Positions 17,638 to 25,804 of a DNA stretch of 64,000 nt are shown here, in pieces. Below the pieces are notes generated by a model, which was given only the letters and a program-made list of their open reading frames with translations, was not told the DNA's origin and did not search any database. Both the position numbers and the translations under genes were made by a program. The first letter of the stretch is position 1. Every line of letters begins with the position of its first letter. This DNA comes from JAABRT01 sp038259155 (GTDB lineage Bacteria; Gemmatimonadota; Gemmatimonadetes; Gemmatimonadales; Gemmatimonadaceae), in the NCBI GenBank assembly GCA_038259155.1, contig JBBSPE010000002.1, positions 1 through 64,000 on the forward strand, read 5' to 3'.

Positions 17638-17666
17638 GGCGCGGACCTTATTCCGGGTGGCCGATC

Positions 17667-18143
17667 CTATCGCACATCAATGAGTTCAACGCGCTGGAGT
17701 TGGCGGACCCACCGTGCGGCGCGTCCGTCCCCCACGACGATCGCGCGCCACGGCCCTTGGTTCGCGGCGAGCGGTTGCCCATTGGCGCGACTGACCACGT
17801 ACACTCGCCGAGCGCCAAGGCCCGGATCCAGATCTGCCAAGGCGATGGTGGCCGCGTACCCGTCGGCGCCGATGAGTACCACCACGCGTCGCAGCATGGG
17901 ACCGCGCAACGAGTCGGTGGGACCCGCGGCGGCGAGCTGCAGGATGGCGCGCAGCTCCACACCTTCGAAGCGCGCCGTGACGCCGTGGTCGGCCGCTTCA
18001 ACGTCGATGCGCGGCAGCGTGGCCAACTCAGTCGTCGACAGCTGGCGCTCTGACCCGTCCGCTCGGCGTACCGTGATATCCTGCGCCGCCATCGGGGATG
18101 TCGCGATCCCGAGCAGCGCCACAACCAGCAAGACTGCCTTCAT
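17667..18143 (-). CDS. Exported molybdopterin-oxidoreductase-fold protein (SUOX-like domain, hypothetical)
   Basis: A 158-residue protein with a clear signal peptide (MKAVLLVVALLGIATSPMAAQ). The mature part (TTELATLPRIDVEA, TARFEGVELRAIL, VVLIGADGYAATIAL, RVYVVSRANGQPL, WRAIVVGDGRAARWVRQL) follows the pattern of short periplasmic proteins carrying only the sulfite-oxidase-like molybdopterin-binding fold. The cysteine that ligates Mo in real enzymes is missing, so catalysis is doubtful and it may be a binding protein. The start at 18143 was chosen for the signal peptide; the frame is open further upstream. Confidence 0.65.
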   Translation of the reverse strand: MKAVLLVVALLGIATSPMAAQDITVRRADGSERQLSTTELATLPRIDVEAADHGVTARFEGVELRAILQLAAAGPTDSLRGPMLRRVVVLIGADGYAATIALADLDPGLGARRVYVVSRANGQPLAANQGPWRAIVVGDGRAARWVRQLQRVELIDVR

Positions 18144-18853
18144 TGATCCGGAGTTGAGTCTCGTCACGCTAAAGACAGCGGTATCTCGTGGAATCACCGC
18201 GAGCGGGGGGTTATGTCGCGTGAAGCCGCAGCAGAACACACGTAGCCTGGGCCATCGCGAGCGCTCGTAAACAATGTCTTCACAGCCACTTACAGCGCAA
18301 GTGAGCTCTTCCGTCGCGGCGCGCCACAGCGCAAGTATTGCAGCGTAACGCGAGTCGCCGCCGAGCACGGGCCAAGACGCAACGGCACCTCGCGACGACT
18401 GCAGGTCCAGCGGGCTTTGACCCCACCGATCGCCACGGTTCAGGACGTGCATCGCCAACTCGGCGCCATGGTTCGTGCAGCAGCGTCGCGCCGGCCGCGG
18501 GCGAGGATCTCTGGTGGCCGGAAACAGCCACCACCAAAACGCACAGTGGCTCGTCCGAGTTGGCTCGGAAAGTGCGCCGGCTATCTCCTGCGTGATGCCG
18601 CGCAGACTCGCGAATGGTGGGCAAAGGGTCCACAGCGCATCGATGTCGCGCGCTGGGTTCTGAGGCGGTGTTCATCCGCTGCAACGTCGGGGACGACGGC
18701 GTCCGGGGACGACGGCGTCCGGGGACGAGGGCTACGTGGCGCGGCAGCAGACCGCACCACTCACACGCGGGCGACACCGTAAACGACGCGCCCAGTGTCA
18801 TCAGCATCCTGTCCTGCTGTCAGGCAATACCTCTCGTGTCGGCGGCGCGGTAC
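18144..18853. other. 700-bp region without a convincing gene
   Basis: This lies between the divergently read molybdopterin-fold gene and PEP synthase. Both strands have open frames, but they are Arg/Ala/Pro-rich in the way GC-rich shadow frames are. One minus-strand stretch around 18260-18450 (WPVLGGDSRYAAILALWRA) looks somewhat protein-like but has no good start and changes frame; it may be a decayed gene. A short tandem repeat lies at 18689-18730. Confidence 0.4.
18689..18730. repeat. 16-bp tandem repeat, about 2.6 copies
   Basis: GGGGACGACGGCGTCC occurs at 18689-18704 and 18705-18720, followed by a partial copy GGGGACGAGG. It is in the non-coding stretch 120 bp before PEP synthase. Confidence 0.8.
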
Positions 18854-21241
18854 ATGGAACTTGGTATCATGCTACGATGGCTCGAGACGGTCTCGCGGAA
18901 CGACGTTGGTCTGGTGGGGGGCAAGAACGCCTCCCTCGGGGAAATGCTCGCGCACCTGGTCGATGAGGGAATCCGTGTGCCCGGCGGCTTCGCGGTCACC
19001 GCCGACGGATACCGGGCCTTCCTCTCCCACAACGCGCTCGAGCCGCGCATGCGCGAGGAGCTGGCCCGGTTGGCCGCCGGTGCACCGCTGCATGAGGTGG
19101 GGCAGGCGATTCGTGCGATCATGCATGCGGGCGCGCTGCCGGCCGACCTCGCAGATCAGGTGCGCGCCGCCTACGTGGAGCTGGGTCGGCGCTCCGGACG
19201 TGAGAATCCGCCGGTGGCGGTGCGCAGCTCGGCCACGGCTGAGGATTTGCCCGAGGCCAGTTTCGCGGGACAGCAGGAGACCTTCCTCAACGTCGCGGGC
19301 GCCGGTGCACTCCTCGAGGCCGTTCGGGACTGTTTCGTATCCCTCTACACCGATCGGGCCATCACCTACCGAATCCACAACGGATTCGACCATCTCAAGG
19401 TGGCGCTGTCGGTGGGCGTACAGCTCATGGTGCGTTCCGATCGTGGCGCCGCCGGAGTCGCCTTCACCCTCGATACGGAAACCGGTTTCCGCAATCTGAT
19501 CGAGATCAACGGGGCCTACGGGCTCGGCGAGAATGTGGTGAAGGGCACCGTGACTCCCGACGAGTGGCGTGTTTTCAAACCGTTGCTCCGCGAAGCGTCG
19601 TACACGCCGATTCTCAGCCGGTCACGCGGAGCCAAGCTGGTGAAGATGGTGCTCGACGCGGCTGGCACCCCGGTGAACATCGACACGAGCCCCGCCGAGC
19701 GTGAGGCGCTGGTGCTCGACGATACCCAGGTACTCGAACTGGCGCGCTCGTGTGTCCGCATCGAGGCCCACTACGGCATGCCCATGGACATCGAATGGGC
19801 ACTCGATGGCGAGACGCGCGAAATGTTCATCGTGCAGGCTCGCCCGGAGACCGTGCGCTCCCACGACTCGAGTACGCTCACCACGTTCGAACTCGACGAG
19901 AAGGGGCCGCTCCTCGCCACCGGCGTGGCCGTGGGCCAACGCATTGCCGTGGGGCGGGCGTTCGTGCTGGAGAGTATGCGTGACGCCGACCGCTTCGAGG
20001 ACGGCGGGATTCTCGTGGCGCGCATGACCGATCCGGACTGGGTGCCACTCATGAAGCGCGCCTCGGCCATCGTGACTGATGCCGGTGGCCGGACGAGTCA
20101 TGCCGCCATCGTAAGTCGCGAACTCGGAATCGCGGCCATCGTGGGAGCGGGCTCGGCCACCACCACGGTGCCTGACGGTGCCATGGTCACGGTGTCCTGT
20201 GCCGATGGGCCTGTCGGTCACGTGTATGAGGGGTCACTCGCCTATCACGAAACTCAGGTTGAACTCAGCGACCTTCCCACCACGCGTACGCAGGTGATGC
20301 TCAACATCGCCGATCCCGAGGCGGCCATGCGCTGGTGGCGCCTGCCGGCGAGCGGTGTGGGGTTGGCGCGCATCGAGTTCGTGATTGAGCACATGTGCAA
20401 GGTGCACCCCATGGCGCTGATCCGCCCAGACGCGCTCACGGCGGAGGTGCGTGCACAGGTGGACAAAGTCACCGCCGGCTACGCGCACGCCCCGGACTTT
20501 TTTGTGGCGCGCATGGCCGAAGGGATCGCAACGATCGCGGCTTCGCAATGGCCGGATCCGGTGATCGTCCGGTTCAGTGACTTCAAGACCAACGAGTACG
20601 CCAATCTGTTGGGCGGAGCGGCCTTTGAGCCACACGAGGAAAACCCGATGCTGGGCTTCCGAGGTGCGTCGCGATACTACAGCGACGCGTACCGCGACGG
20701 CTTCGGGCTCGAGTGCCAGGCCATTCGGCGGGTGCGCGAGCAGTTCGGGTTCCGGAACGTGGTGGTGATGATCCCGTTCTGCCGCACGCTCGACGAGGCC
20801 GATCGCGTGATCGCGGAAATGGCCAAGCACGGCCTCGTGCGCGGTGAACGCGACCTCGAGGTGTACGTGATGGCCGAGATTCCGAGCAACGTGATTCTCG
20901 CGCGCGAGTTCGGCGCCCGGTTTGACGGCTTCAGTGTTGGCAGCAATGACCTCACGCAACTCACCCTCGGCGTCGATCGTGACAATGAGGCGCTTTCGGC
21001 GCTGTTCGACGAGCGCAATCCGGCGGTGACCCGCTCCATCGAGCTCCTGATCCGCGAAGCCCACGCCGTGGGGTGCAAGGTGGGCATCTGCGGGCAGGCG
21101 CCGAGCGACTATCCCGAGTTTGCGGAGTTGCTGGTGCGCGCCGGCATCGACTCCATCTCGCTCAACCCTGACAGTGTCGTACCCGTGCTGCGGCGTGTCG
21201 CGGCCGTGGAGCGGGAGCTCGGGCAGAGCAGTCTCCGCTAG
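18854..21241 (+). CDS. ppsA: Phosphoenolpyruvate synthase
   Basis: A 795-residue enzyme (family about 790-810) that makes PEP from pyruvate and ATP for gluconeogenesis. The ATP-grasp domain comes first (VGGKNASLGEML, AVRSSATAEDLPEASFAGQQETFLNV), then the swivelling phosphohistidine domain with TDAGGRTSHAAIVSRELG (catalytic His near residue 416), then the TIM barrel with MLGFRGASRYYSD, FRNVVVMIPFCRT, GSNDLTQLTLGVDRD and the catalytic-Cys motif KVGICGQAPSDYPE. Starts at 18854 or 18869 are both possible. It stands alone. PEP made here would supply hexose synthesis and so fits beside the glycogen and PGI genes. Confidence 0.93.
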   Translation: MELGIMLRWLETVSRNDVGLVGGKNASLGEMLAHLVDEGIRVPGGFAVTADGYRAFLSHNALEPRMREELARLAAGAPLHEVGQAIRAIMHAGALPADLADQVRAAYVELGRRSGRENPPVAVRSSATAEDLPEASFAGQQETFLNVAGAGALLEAVRDCFVSLYTDRAITYRIHNGFDHLKVALSVGVQLMVRSDRGAAGVAFTLDTETGFRNLIEINGAYGLGENVVKGTVTPDEWRVFKPLLREASYTPILSRSRGAKLVKMVLDAAGTPVNIDTSPAEREALVLDDTQVLELARSCVRIEAHYGMPMDIEWALDGETREMFIVQARPETVRSHDSSTLTTFELDEKGPLLATGVAVGQRIAVGRAFVLESMRDADRFEDGGILVARMTDPDWVPLMKRASAIVTDAGGRTSHAAIVSRELGIAAIVGAGSATTTVPDGAMVTVSCADGPVGHVYEGSLAYHETQVELSDLPTTRTQVMLNIADPEAAMRWWRLPASGVGLARIEFVIEHMCKVHPMALIRPDALTAEVRAQVDKVTAGYAHAPDFFVARMAEGIATIAASQWPDPVIVRFSDFKTNEYANLLGGAAFEPHEENPMLGFRGASRYYSDAYRDGFGLECQAIRRVREQFGFRNVVVMIPFCRTLDEADRVIAEMAKHGLVRGERDLEVYVMAEIPSNVILAREFGARFDGFSVGSNDLTQLTLGVDRDNEALSALFDERNPAVTRSIELLIREAHAVGCKVGICGQAPSDYPEFAELLVRAGIDSISLNPDSVVPVLRRVAAVERELGQSSLR

Positions 21242-21266
21242 TCGCTTTCGGACGCGGCGCGCGGCG

Positions 21267-22022
21267 TTATTGGTGAGCGTGGTGCGTGTCCGCCAGGCGA
21301 ACCGCAGGCGCACCCGCGTAGGTGGCGTGCGGTTGCAGTACCGCCCCCTTGGGCACCACGCTGAGCGCTCCCACCACCGTGCCGGCTCCGATGGTGCTCC
21401 CGATCCCCACTACGCATCCAACACCGAGTGTCGCGCCGCGCCCCACATATACCGCGGCGGTCTTGAGCATGCCCCGCTCCACCGTGTGCCCGGACATATG
21501 CGTGTCCGAACCGATGACCACCTCGTCGTCGAGCGTGAGCAGGTTGTGGTCCATGAGACTCAAACTGTTCACCCACACGCCACGTCCGATACGGGCGCCG
21601 TTCCAGCGCATGTACATGGCCCAGAACGGCGTAGAGCGGAACACCGGCCCGGCGAACTGTGAGGCGACGTGCGTGGAGATCATATAGCGACCCCAGTTGA
21701 GCACTGGCCAGGTCATGCCACGCAGCGGCTCGTCGAGATTGGGCGCCGTACGCCAGCCCAGCAGGCGGGCACCGAACGCCGAGTAGCCGAGTACTCCCAA
21801 AGCGAACACGATATATCCGGGAATGGCGAGGGCGGCCAGGAACAGCACGCGGCCCCAGGGCGGCACCGTGGACAGGCGCGCGCCCCAGCTCCAGAGCGCG
21901 ACGGCCGGTAGCGCGGATACTGCCAGAACGGTGGTCTCAAAGACCACCACGGACACCATCGCCCACAGCATGCGAAGTCGAGGCCCGAACCCCTCAGCCG
22001 TACTCCCGGGTATCACCGTCAT
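21267..22022 (-). CDS. Membrane protein with left-handed beta-helix (hexapeptide) domain
   Basis: A 251-residue protein with two or three N-terminal transmembrane helices (LWAMVSVVVFETTVLAVSA; VLFLAALAIPGYIVFALGVLG) and a C-terminal LbH domain from about residue 130: RIGRGVWVNSLSL, VVIGSDTHMSG, AAVYVGRGATLGVG, TIGAGTVVGALSVVPKGAVL. The hexapeptide repeat is typical of acyltransferases and of the terminal modules of Pls/NRPS-like membrane proteins. The end (HATYAGAPAVRL) is the usual LbH closing motif. A catalytic His is not clear. The ATG at 22022 lies directly against the start of the next gene on the other strand. Confidence 0.75.
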   Translation of the reverse strand: MTVIPGSTAEGFGPRLRMLWAMVSVVVFETTVLAVSALPAVALWSWGARLSTVPPWGRVLFLAALAIPGYIVFALGVLGYSAFGARLLGWRTAPNLDEPLRGMTWPVLNWGRYMISTHVASQFAGPVFRSTPFWAMYMRWNGARIGRGVWVNSLSLMDHNLLTLDDEVVIGSDTHMSGHTVERGMLKTAAVYVGRGATLGVGCVVGIGSTIGAGTVVGALSVVPKGAVLQPHATYAGAPAVRLADTHHAHQ

Positions 22023-22023
22023 T

Positions 22024-22923
22024 ATGAATGCCCCGTTGCGTGCGTCTTCCGTGAATACGTCCCCGATTGGTGAGCATACTCCGCCCAGCGGGGGTGAGCC
22101 AGCGGCGTACCCGTCACGCGCCGTGTCTTCGCTCACGCACCCGTCGCTCCGGTGGCACGGGACCGGCGCTCCGCTCATCTACGTGCCCGGCATTGACGGC
22201 ACCGGGGAGCTGTTCTTCTCGCAGATTCCTCGGCTTGCCCCAACGCATCGGGTGGCAACGTACCGATTGCGGGACAGCGCCGAGCACATGGACGAGTTGG
22301 TGCATGATCTGGCCGATGTGGTGCGGCAGACGTCACCCTCGGGCGAACCGGCAACGCTGGTGGCCGAGTCTTTTGGTGGCGCGCTGGCGCTGAACTTTGC
22401 GCTTGTGCATCCGGAGTTGGCGAAGTCCCTCGTGGTGCTCAACTCGTTCGCCAGCTACCATGTGCCGTGGCAGCTGCAGGTCGCGATCGGCGGGCTCAAG
22501 CTGCTGCCTTGGGAATTCAGCCGATGGCTCCAGCAGTTTTCCGCCGAGCGGCTGCATTCCGCGTCAACGGCCCGCGCGGACATCGAGCGGGCGCAGTCAC
22601 TCCGCGGGGCCTCGACGCGTGAGGGATACCTCAACCGGCTTCGCATGTTGGCGGCCTATGACGTGCGCGAGCAGTTGGGCCGGCTGGAGACGCCCACGCT
22701 GTTTCTGGCGGGAGACCGCGACGCACTCATTCCCTCTGTGCAGCAGGCGCACTTCATGGCCGGCCGCGCTCCCGACGCGAGTGTGAAAGTTCTGCAGGGA
22801 CACGGGCACGCGGCGCTACTGGCCCCTGAGGTTGATATCGGGGCGCTTCTGGCGGAGTGGACAAAGTCGCGCTCACACGTTGGCGGGGACGTTGCGCAGG
22901 TTCCCTTGCCAGGCAACGGCTAG
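22024..22923 (+). CDS. Alpha/beta hydrolase
   Basis: A 299-residue alpha/beta-hydrolase-fold protein. PLIYVPGIDGTGELFF carries the oxyanion-hole region, LVAESFGGALALNFALVHPE the nucleophile elbow (Ser in ESFGG), TLFLAGDRDALIPSVQQA the acid and GHGHAALLAP the catalytic His. The substrate is unknown; the wide PGIDGTG opening resembles thioesterase- or acyltransferase-like hydrolases. The ATG at 22024 is one base from the start of the diverging gene, so a later start such as GTG at 22123, just ahead of the first beta strand, may be the true one. Confidence 0.78.
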   Translation: MNAPLRASSVNTSPIGEHTPPSGGEPAAYPSRAVSSLTHPSLRWHGTGAPLIYVPGIDGTGELFFSQIPRLAPTHRVATYRLRDSAEHMDELVHDLADVVRQTSPSGEPATLVAESFGGALALNFALVHPELAKSLVVLNSFASYHVPWQLQVAIGGLKLLPWEFSRWLQQFSAERLHSASTARADIERAQSLRGASTREGYLNRLRMLAAYDVREQLGRLETPTLFLAGDRDALIPSVQQAHFMAGRAPDASVKVLQGHGHAALLAPEVDIGALLAEWTKSRSHVGGDVAQVPLPGNG

Positions 22924-22987
22924 ATTTGCGCAACGAGACCCTTGTCACTCCATCGCAACCTTCTTTCTCCCTGCCGCACCCATAGCC

Positions 22988-24226
22988 CTACCGCGCAAAC
23001 ACCGCCGGATCGCTGATCACCCACTGATCGTGGTTCGGCCACCAGCTGAGACGCGCCGCGGGGCGCAGCTGGATGACGCGCGTACCGGCGGGCACCGGCG
23101 CCCAGTACTGCGCCACGGGATCGCTGTCGCGACTCACTCGCTGCTGCGCAGCCGCTCTCCACGTGGCCCCACCATTGGTGGAGAATTCCACAGCCCGGCC
23201 TCGGCTCACAAACCGCAGGTGCGCCCCCACCGGTGCCGGGGCCGGCAGCGTGATCGTTCCGCCCGCGTCCACAAACAGACGCGGACTTGCCCGCAGCACG
23301 GTGAAGGGCCTCGACGGCGCAAGGCGCACGTCGTCCCAGTGCCAGCTATTGGGCGCGGCACAGCCACTGCACTTGAGCGGCGTGTAGGAATAGTGCGCGA
23401 ACTGCACCAACGCCTCCGTCATCGGCAGCGGGCGATCCAGCGGCGCGTCCACAAACCAGAGGTCGAGCTCCGGCATGCCGACGCGCACACGGTCCCTCGA
23501 CACCCGAATCTCAAACGCTGTTCGCACGGTGGCGCTGGGCGGAATCACCTCGGCCAATGCACGCCACCCCTCACAGGGCAGCGGTGTGATCTCGAACTCG
23601 CGGATCACGCTCGCGCAGAATCCGCCGGTTGAGGTCATTTCCACGAACAGTCCGTTCGCCGGCACGCTGTTGAGATCGGGCGCCGAATGCGAGGCCGGCA
23701 CCGCGAGCTGGTCATCCCACGGTGTGAGCCAGACGCCCACCCAGTCGCGGGACGAACGGCTGAGCGTGGACAGCGCGAAGCGCACCACGGCCTCACCCTG
23801 ATCGAGCGCGAGCAGGCGATCGGGCGTGAGCACCACCGCCCCATAGCCGTCGGCCCGAAGCGATGTCATGATGTGGTTGCGACATCGATACACCAGCTCC
23901 TCCCACGCAGTCACGCGGTGCGTCGCGGGAAAAGCACCGCAGTCCATACCGTGATGCGCATCGAGCGGCTGCGGCGCACGCCAGGTGTCCCTGTCCCGCG
24001 ACGTGAGCTGCACATCCCAGCCGGCTTCGTTGAAGGGCAGCGGAGCGGAAGGCGACCCGTCAAATGTGAACGTGCCTGTTGTGGCGGGCGGCCGGCTGGA
24101 ATCAGACGGCGCCGTAAGGTCCGGCCCGAGGTCGCGTGGGTCCCCCTCAGCACCGCAGGCGGCGAGCGCGACGGCAGCGAGCGCCAGCACGGCAACAGAC
24201 AGCGAGCGGTGAACGGAACGGTGCAT
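22988..24226 (-). CDS. Lipoprotein of unknown function
   Basis: A 412-residue protein with a lipoprotein signal peptide ending in the lipobox LAAC at about residue 26, followed by a Pro/Ser/Thr linker. The body alternates strands and loops and has repeated Trp residues, with two Cys pairs (DCGAF and FCASV; KCSGCAAPN). The pattern HWDDVRLAPSRPFTVL resembles the concanavalin-like jelly-roll proteins that bind carbohydrate, and the tail GTRVIQLRP is a short strand. No catalytic motif is recognisable. It is convergent with the alpha/beta hydrolase and downstream of another minus-strand gene with a terminator between them. Confidence 0.6.
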   Translation of the reverse strand: MHRSVHRSLSVAVLALAAVALAACGAEGDPRDLGPDLTAPSDSSRPPATTGTFTFDGSPSAPLPFNEAGWDVQLTSRDRDTWRAPQPLDAHHGMDCGAFPATHRVTAWEELVYRCRNHIMTSLRADGYGAVVLTPDRLLALDQGEAVVRFALSTLSRSSRDWVGVWLTPWDDQLAVPASHSAPDLNSVPANGLFVEMTSTGGFCASVIREFEITPLPCEGWRALAEVIPPSATVRTAFEIRVSRDRVRVGMPELDLWFVDAPLDRPLPMTEALVQFAHYSYTPLKCSGCAAPNSWHWDDVRLAPSRPFTVLRASPRLFVDAGGTITLPAPAPVGAHLRFVSRGRAVEFSTNGGATWRAAAQQRVSRDSDPVAQYWAPVPAGTRVIQLRPAARLSWWPNHDQWVISDPAVFAR

Positions 24227-24262
24227 AGGACAAACCTGCACTGAACGAGTGCAACAATAAAG

Positions 24263-24294
24263 AGCGGGCCCTTCGAAAGTTCGAAGAGCCCGCT
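24263..24294 (-). terminator. Rho-independent terminator
   Basis: A strong GC stem with arms AGCGGGC (24263-24269) and GCCCGCT (24288-24294), extended inward by paired TTCGAA-type bases. On the minus strand it is followed by CTTTATTG. It closes the transcript of the gene at 24347-24904 ahead of the lipoprotein gene. Confidence 0.75.
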
Positions 24295-24346
24295 TCCTAC
24301 GTCAATGGCCGACGTCACATCGGCCGTTCGGACAAGGCAGGGTTCG

Positions 24347-24904
24347 CTACTCGCCCTCCATGTCAAACGCAAACGCATCGGCCTCGCGCACCATGTCGAG
24401 CCAGCTCTCGGCGCCGGCCTCACCGAGCGTGTTCGCGCCTCCACCCGTCTCCGCCGTGGCGTACAGGGTACTGAGGGTGAAACTCAGGGCCCGGTCAGTG
24501 CCCTCCGGCCAATCGGGCATGGACAGACCAGCCGCCACCCGACGCAACGTGGGACCGTTTTCGCCCAGCAGCTGGGCCGCACGCAGTTCGAGCGTGCCAA
24601 TGGGAATGTCGAGATCGCGGGTGACCAACTTTCCATTGTCGTCGCGCCACGCGGAATCGCCCATCGCACCGCGATCGGACCAAATTCCGAGATGACGGAC
24701 CACTCCGGTCCGCATGTCCTCCAGTCGCTCGCTCTCCACCGTGGCCGCCAGGGCCAAGGCCAGCGCATAGGCGTCCGCCGCTCCGTAGAGCGTGACCACC
24801 TCGCGCCGAGAGCGTGTGCCGAAGGGGAGCACGGGAAGTGAATTCACGTGCGCCATAACCGGCGAATCGGTCCGACCATTCTCCAGTCGGACGAGTACAT
24901 CCAT
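24347..24904 (-). CDS. Protein of unknown function
   Basis: A 185-residue cytoplasmic protein, no signal peptide or membrane segment. The ATG at 24904 has a strong GGAGG eight bases upstream. It begins MDVLVRLENGRTDSPVMAHV and is mixed alpha/beta with an acidic C-terminus (ESWLDMVREADAFAFDMEGE). I do not recognise a family. The helical segment ALALALAATVESERLEDM may form a dimer interface. A strong terminator follows. Confidence 0.65.
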   Translation of the reverse strand: MDVLVRLENGRTDSPVMAHVNSLPVLPFGTRSRREVVTLYGAADAYALALALAATVESERLEDMRTGVVRHLGIWSDRGAMGDSAWRDDNGKLVTRDLDIPIGTLELRAAQLLGENGPTLRRVAAGLSMPDWPEGTDRALSFTLSTLYATAETGGGANTLGEAGAESWLDMVREADAFAFDMEGE

Positions 24905-25137
24905 GGGATCCTCCAAGGGGATGTGGTGAAGGCGCGGGCGCCCGAGGTCCGCCTTCGCGGGGCTCTTGGGTACAGACGTCGCACACGCCATATTGCAACG
25001 TACCCCGTGCAAGGATGGTGCCGGGTAATCCGGGTCACGACCACTGCAACACGCCGGTCACGAAAAATCCCGGTCTGAGCGCGCTGTGCGGGGAGCCCAC
25101 TGCAAACACGCATCCAACCCGGATGCGCGGTCCCTGA

Positions 25138-25614
25138 CTACATGCCAGGCGCAGTCGACGTACGCTGTTCGGGTACCCCTGACGCCCAAGGGGTGACCAG
25201 CAGCGCCAGCGCGAGTGCCAGCGCGAGGGGCAGCGCGCGACCGACAGAGGTCACGACGGCGTACCCGATGCCCAAGGCAGGGGGCACAAGCCACAGGTTG
25301 AACAGCACGAACGCGACCGGCACGAGAAGCGCGGCCAGCGCAAACGCCCAGCCACGAAACTGGCGCGTGATGAGGCCCAGCAGCGCGCCCCACACCAGCG
25401 CGATGATGACGTGATGCACCACGCCGACCGCGGTCGCGAGGATGGGCAGCGCGGTGCCGCTGCTGGCGTCCGACTCGAGCAACATGCGACCCGCATTGCG
25501 AAATGCCTTGGTGGGGTCGCCGTCGTGACGGCCAAACGCAGTCAGCGCACCAGCGCTGGCCATCGCCACCAATAGTCCGGCGGTGCCGAGACGCGACTTT
25601 CGCTGCAATGCCAT
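25138..25614 (-). CDS. Small four-helix membrane protein of unknown function
   Basis: A 158-residue inner-membrane protein with about four transmembrane helices (GTAGLLVAMASAGALTAF; ILATAVGVVHHVIIALVWGAL; FALAALLVPVAFVLFNLWLV; ALPLALALALALLVTP) and a His pair in the second (VVHHVII). The start at 25614 fits the first helix. It diverges from the DUF1800 gene, whose start lies 190 bp away. Function unknown. Confidence 0.55.
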   Translation of the reverse strand: MALQRKSRLGTAGLLVAMASAGALTAFGRHDGDPTKAFRNAGRMLLESDASSGTALPILATAVGVVHHVIIALVWGALLGLITRQFRGWAFALAALLVPVAFVLFNLWLVPPALGIGYAVVTSVGRALPLALALALALLVTPWASGVPEQRTSTAPGM

Positions 25615-25804
25615 GGTATCAAGCAATCGGGTTGCGACGGCTGGCTCAAGGGCGATGCGGGCGAAAGGCCCAATCCTCGCGCGACGGCACGGCGCAAACA
25701 CTCGGCTCAACAGTTCTGCGGTGTGTCGCGTTAACGCCTCCTGGCGCGCGCCGTCCATACAGGAGACCGGGGTCGTACACGTATCCCACCTTGCCAGAGT
25801 CCAC

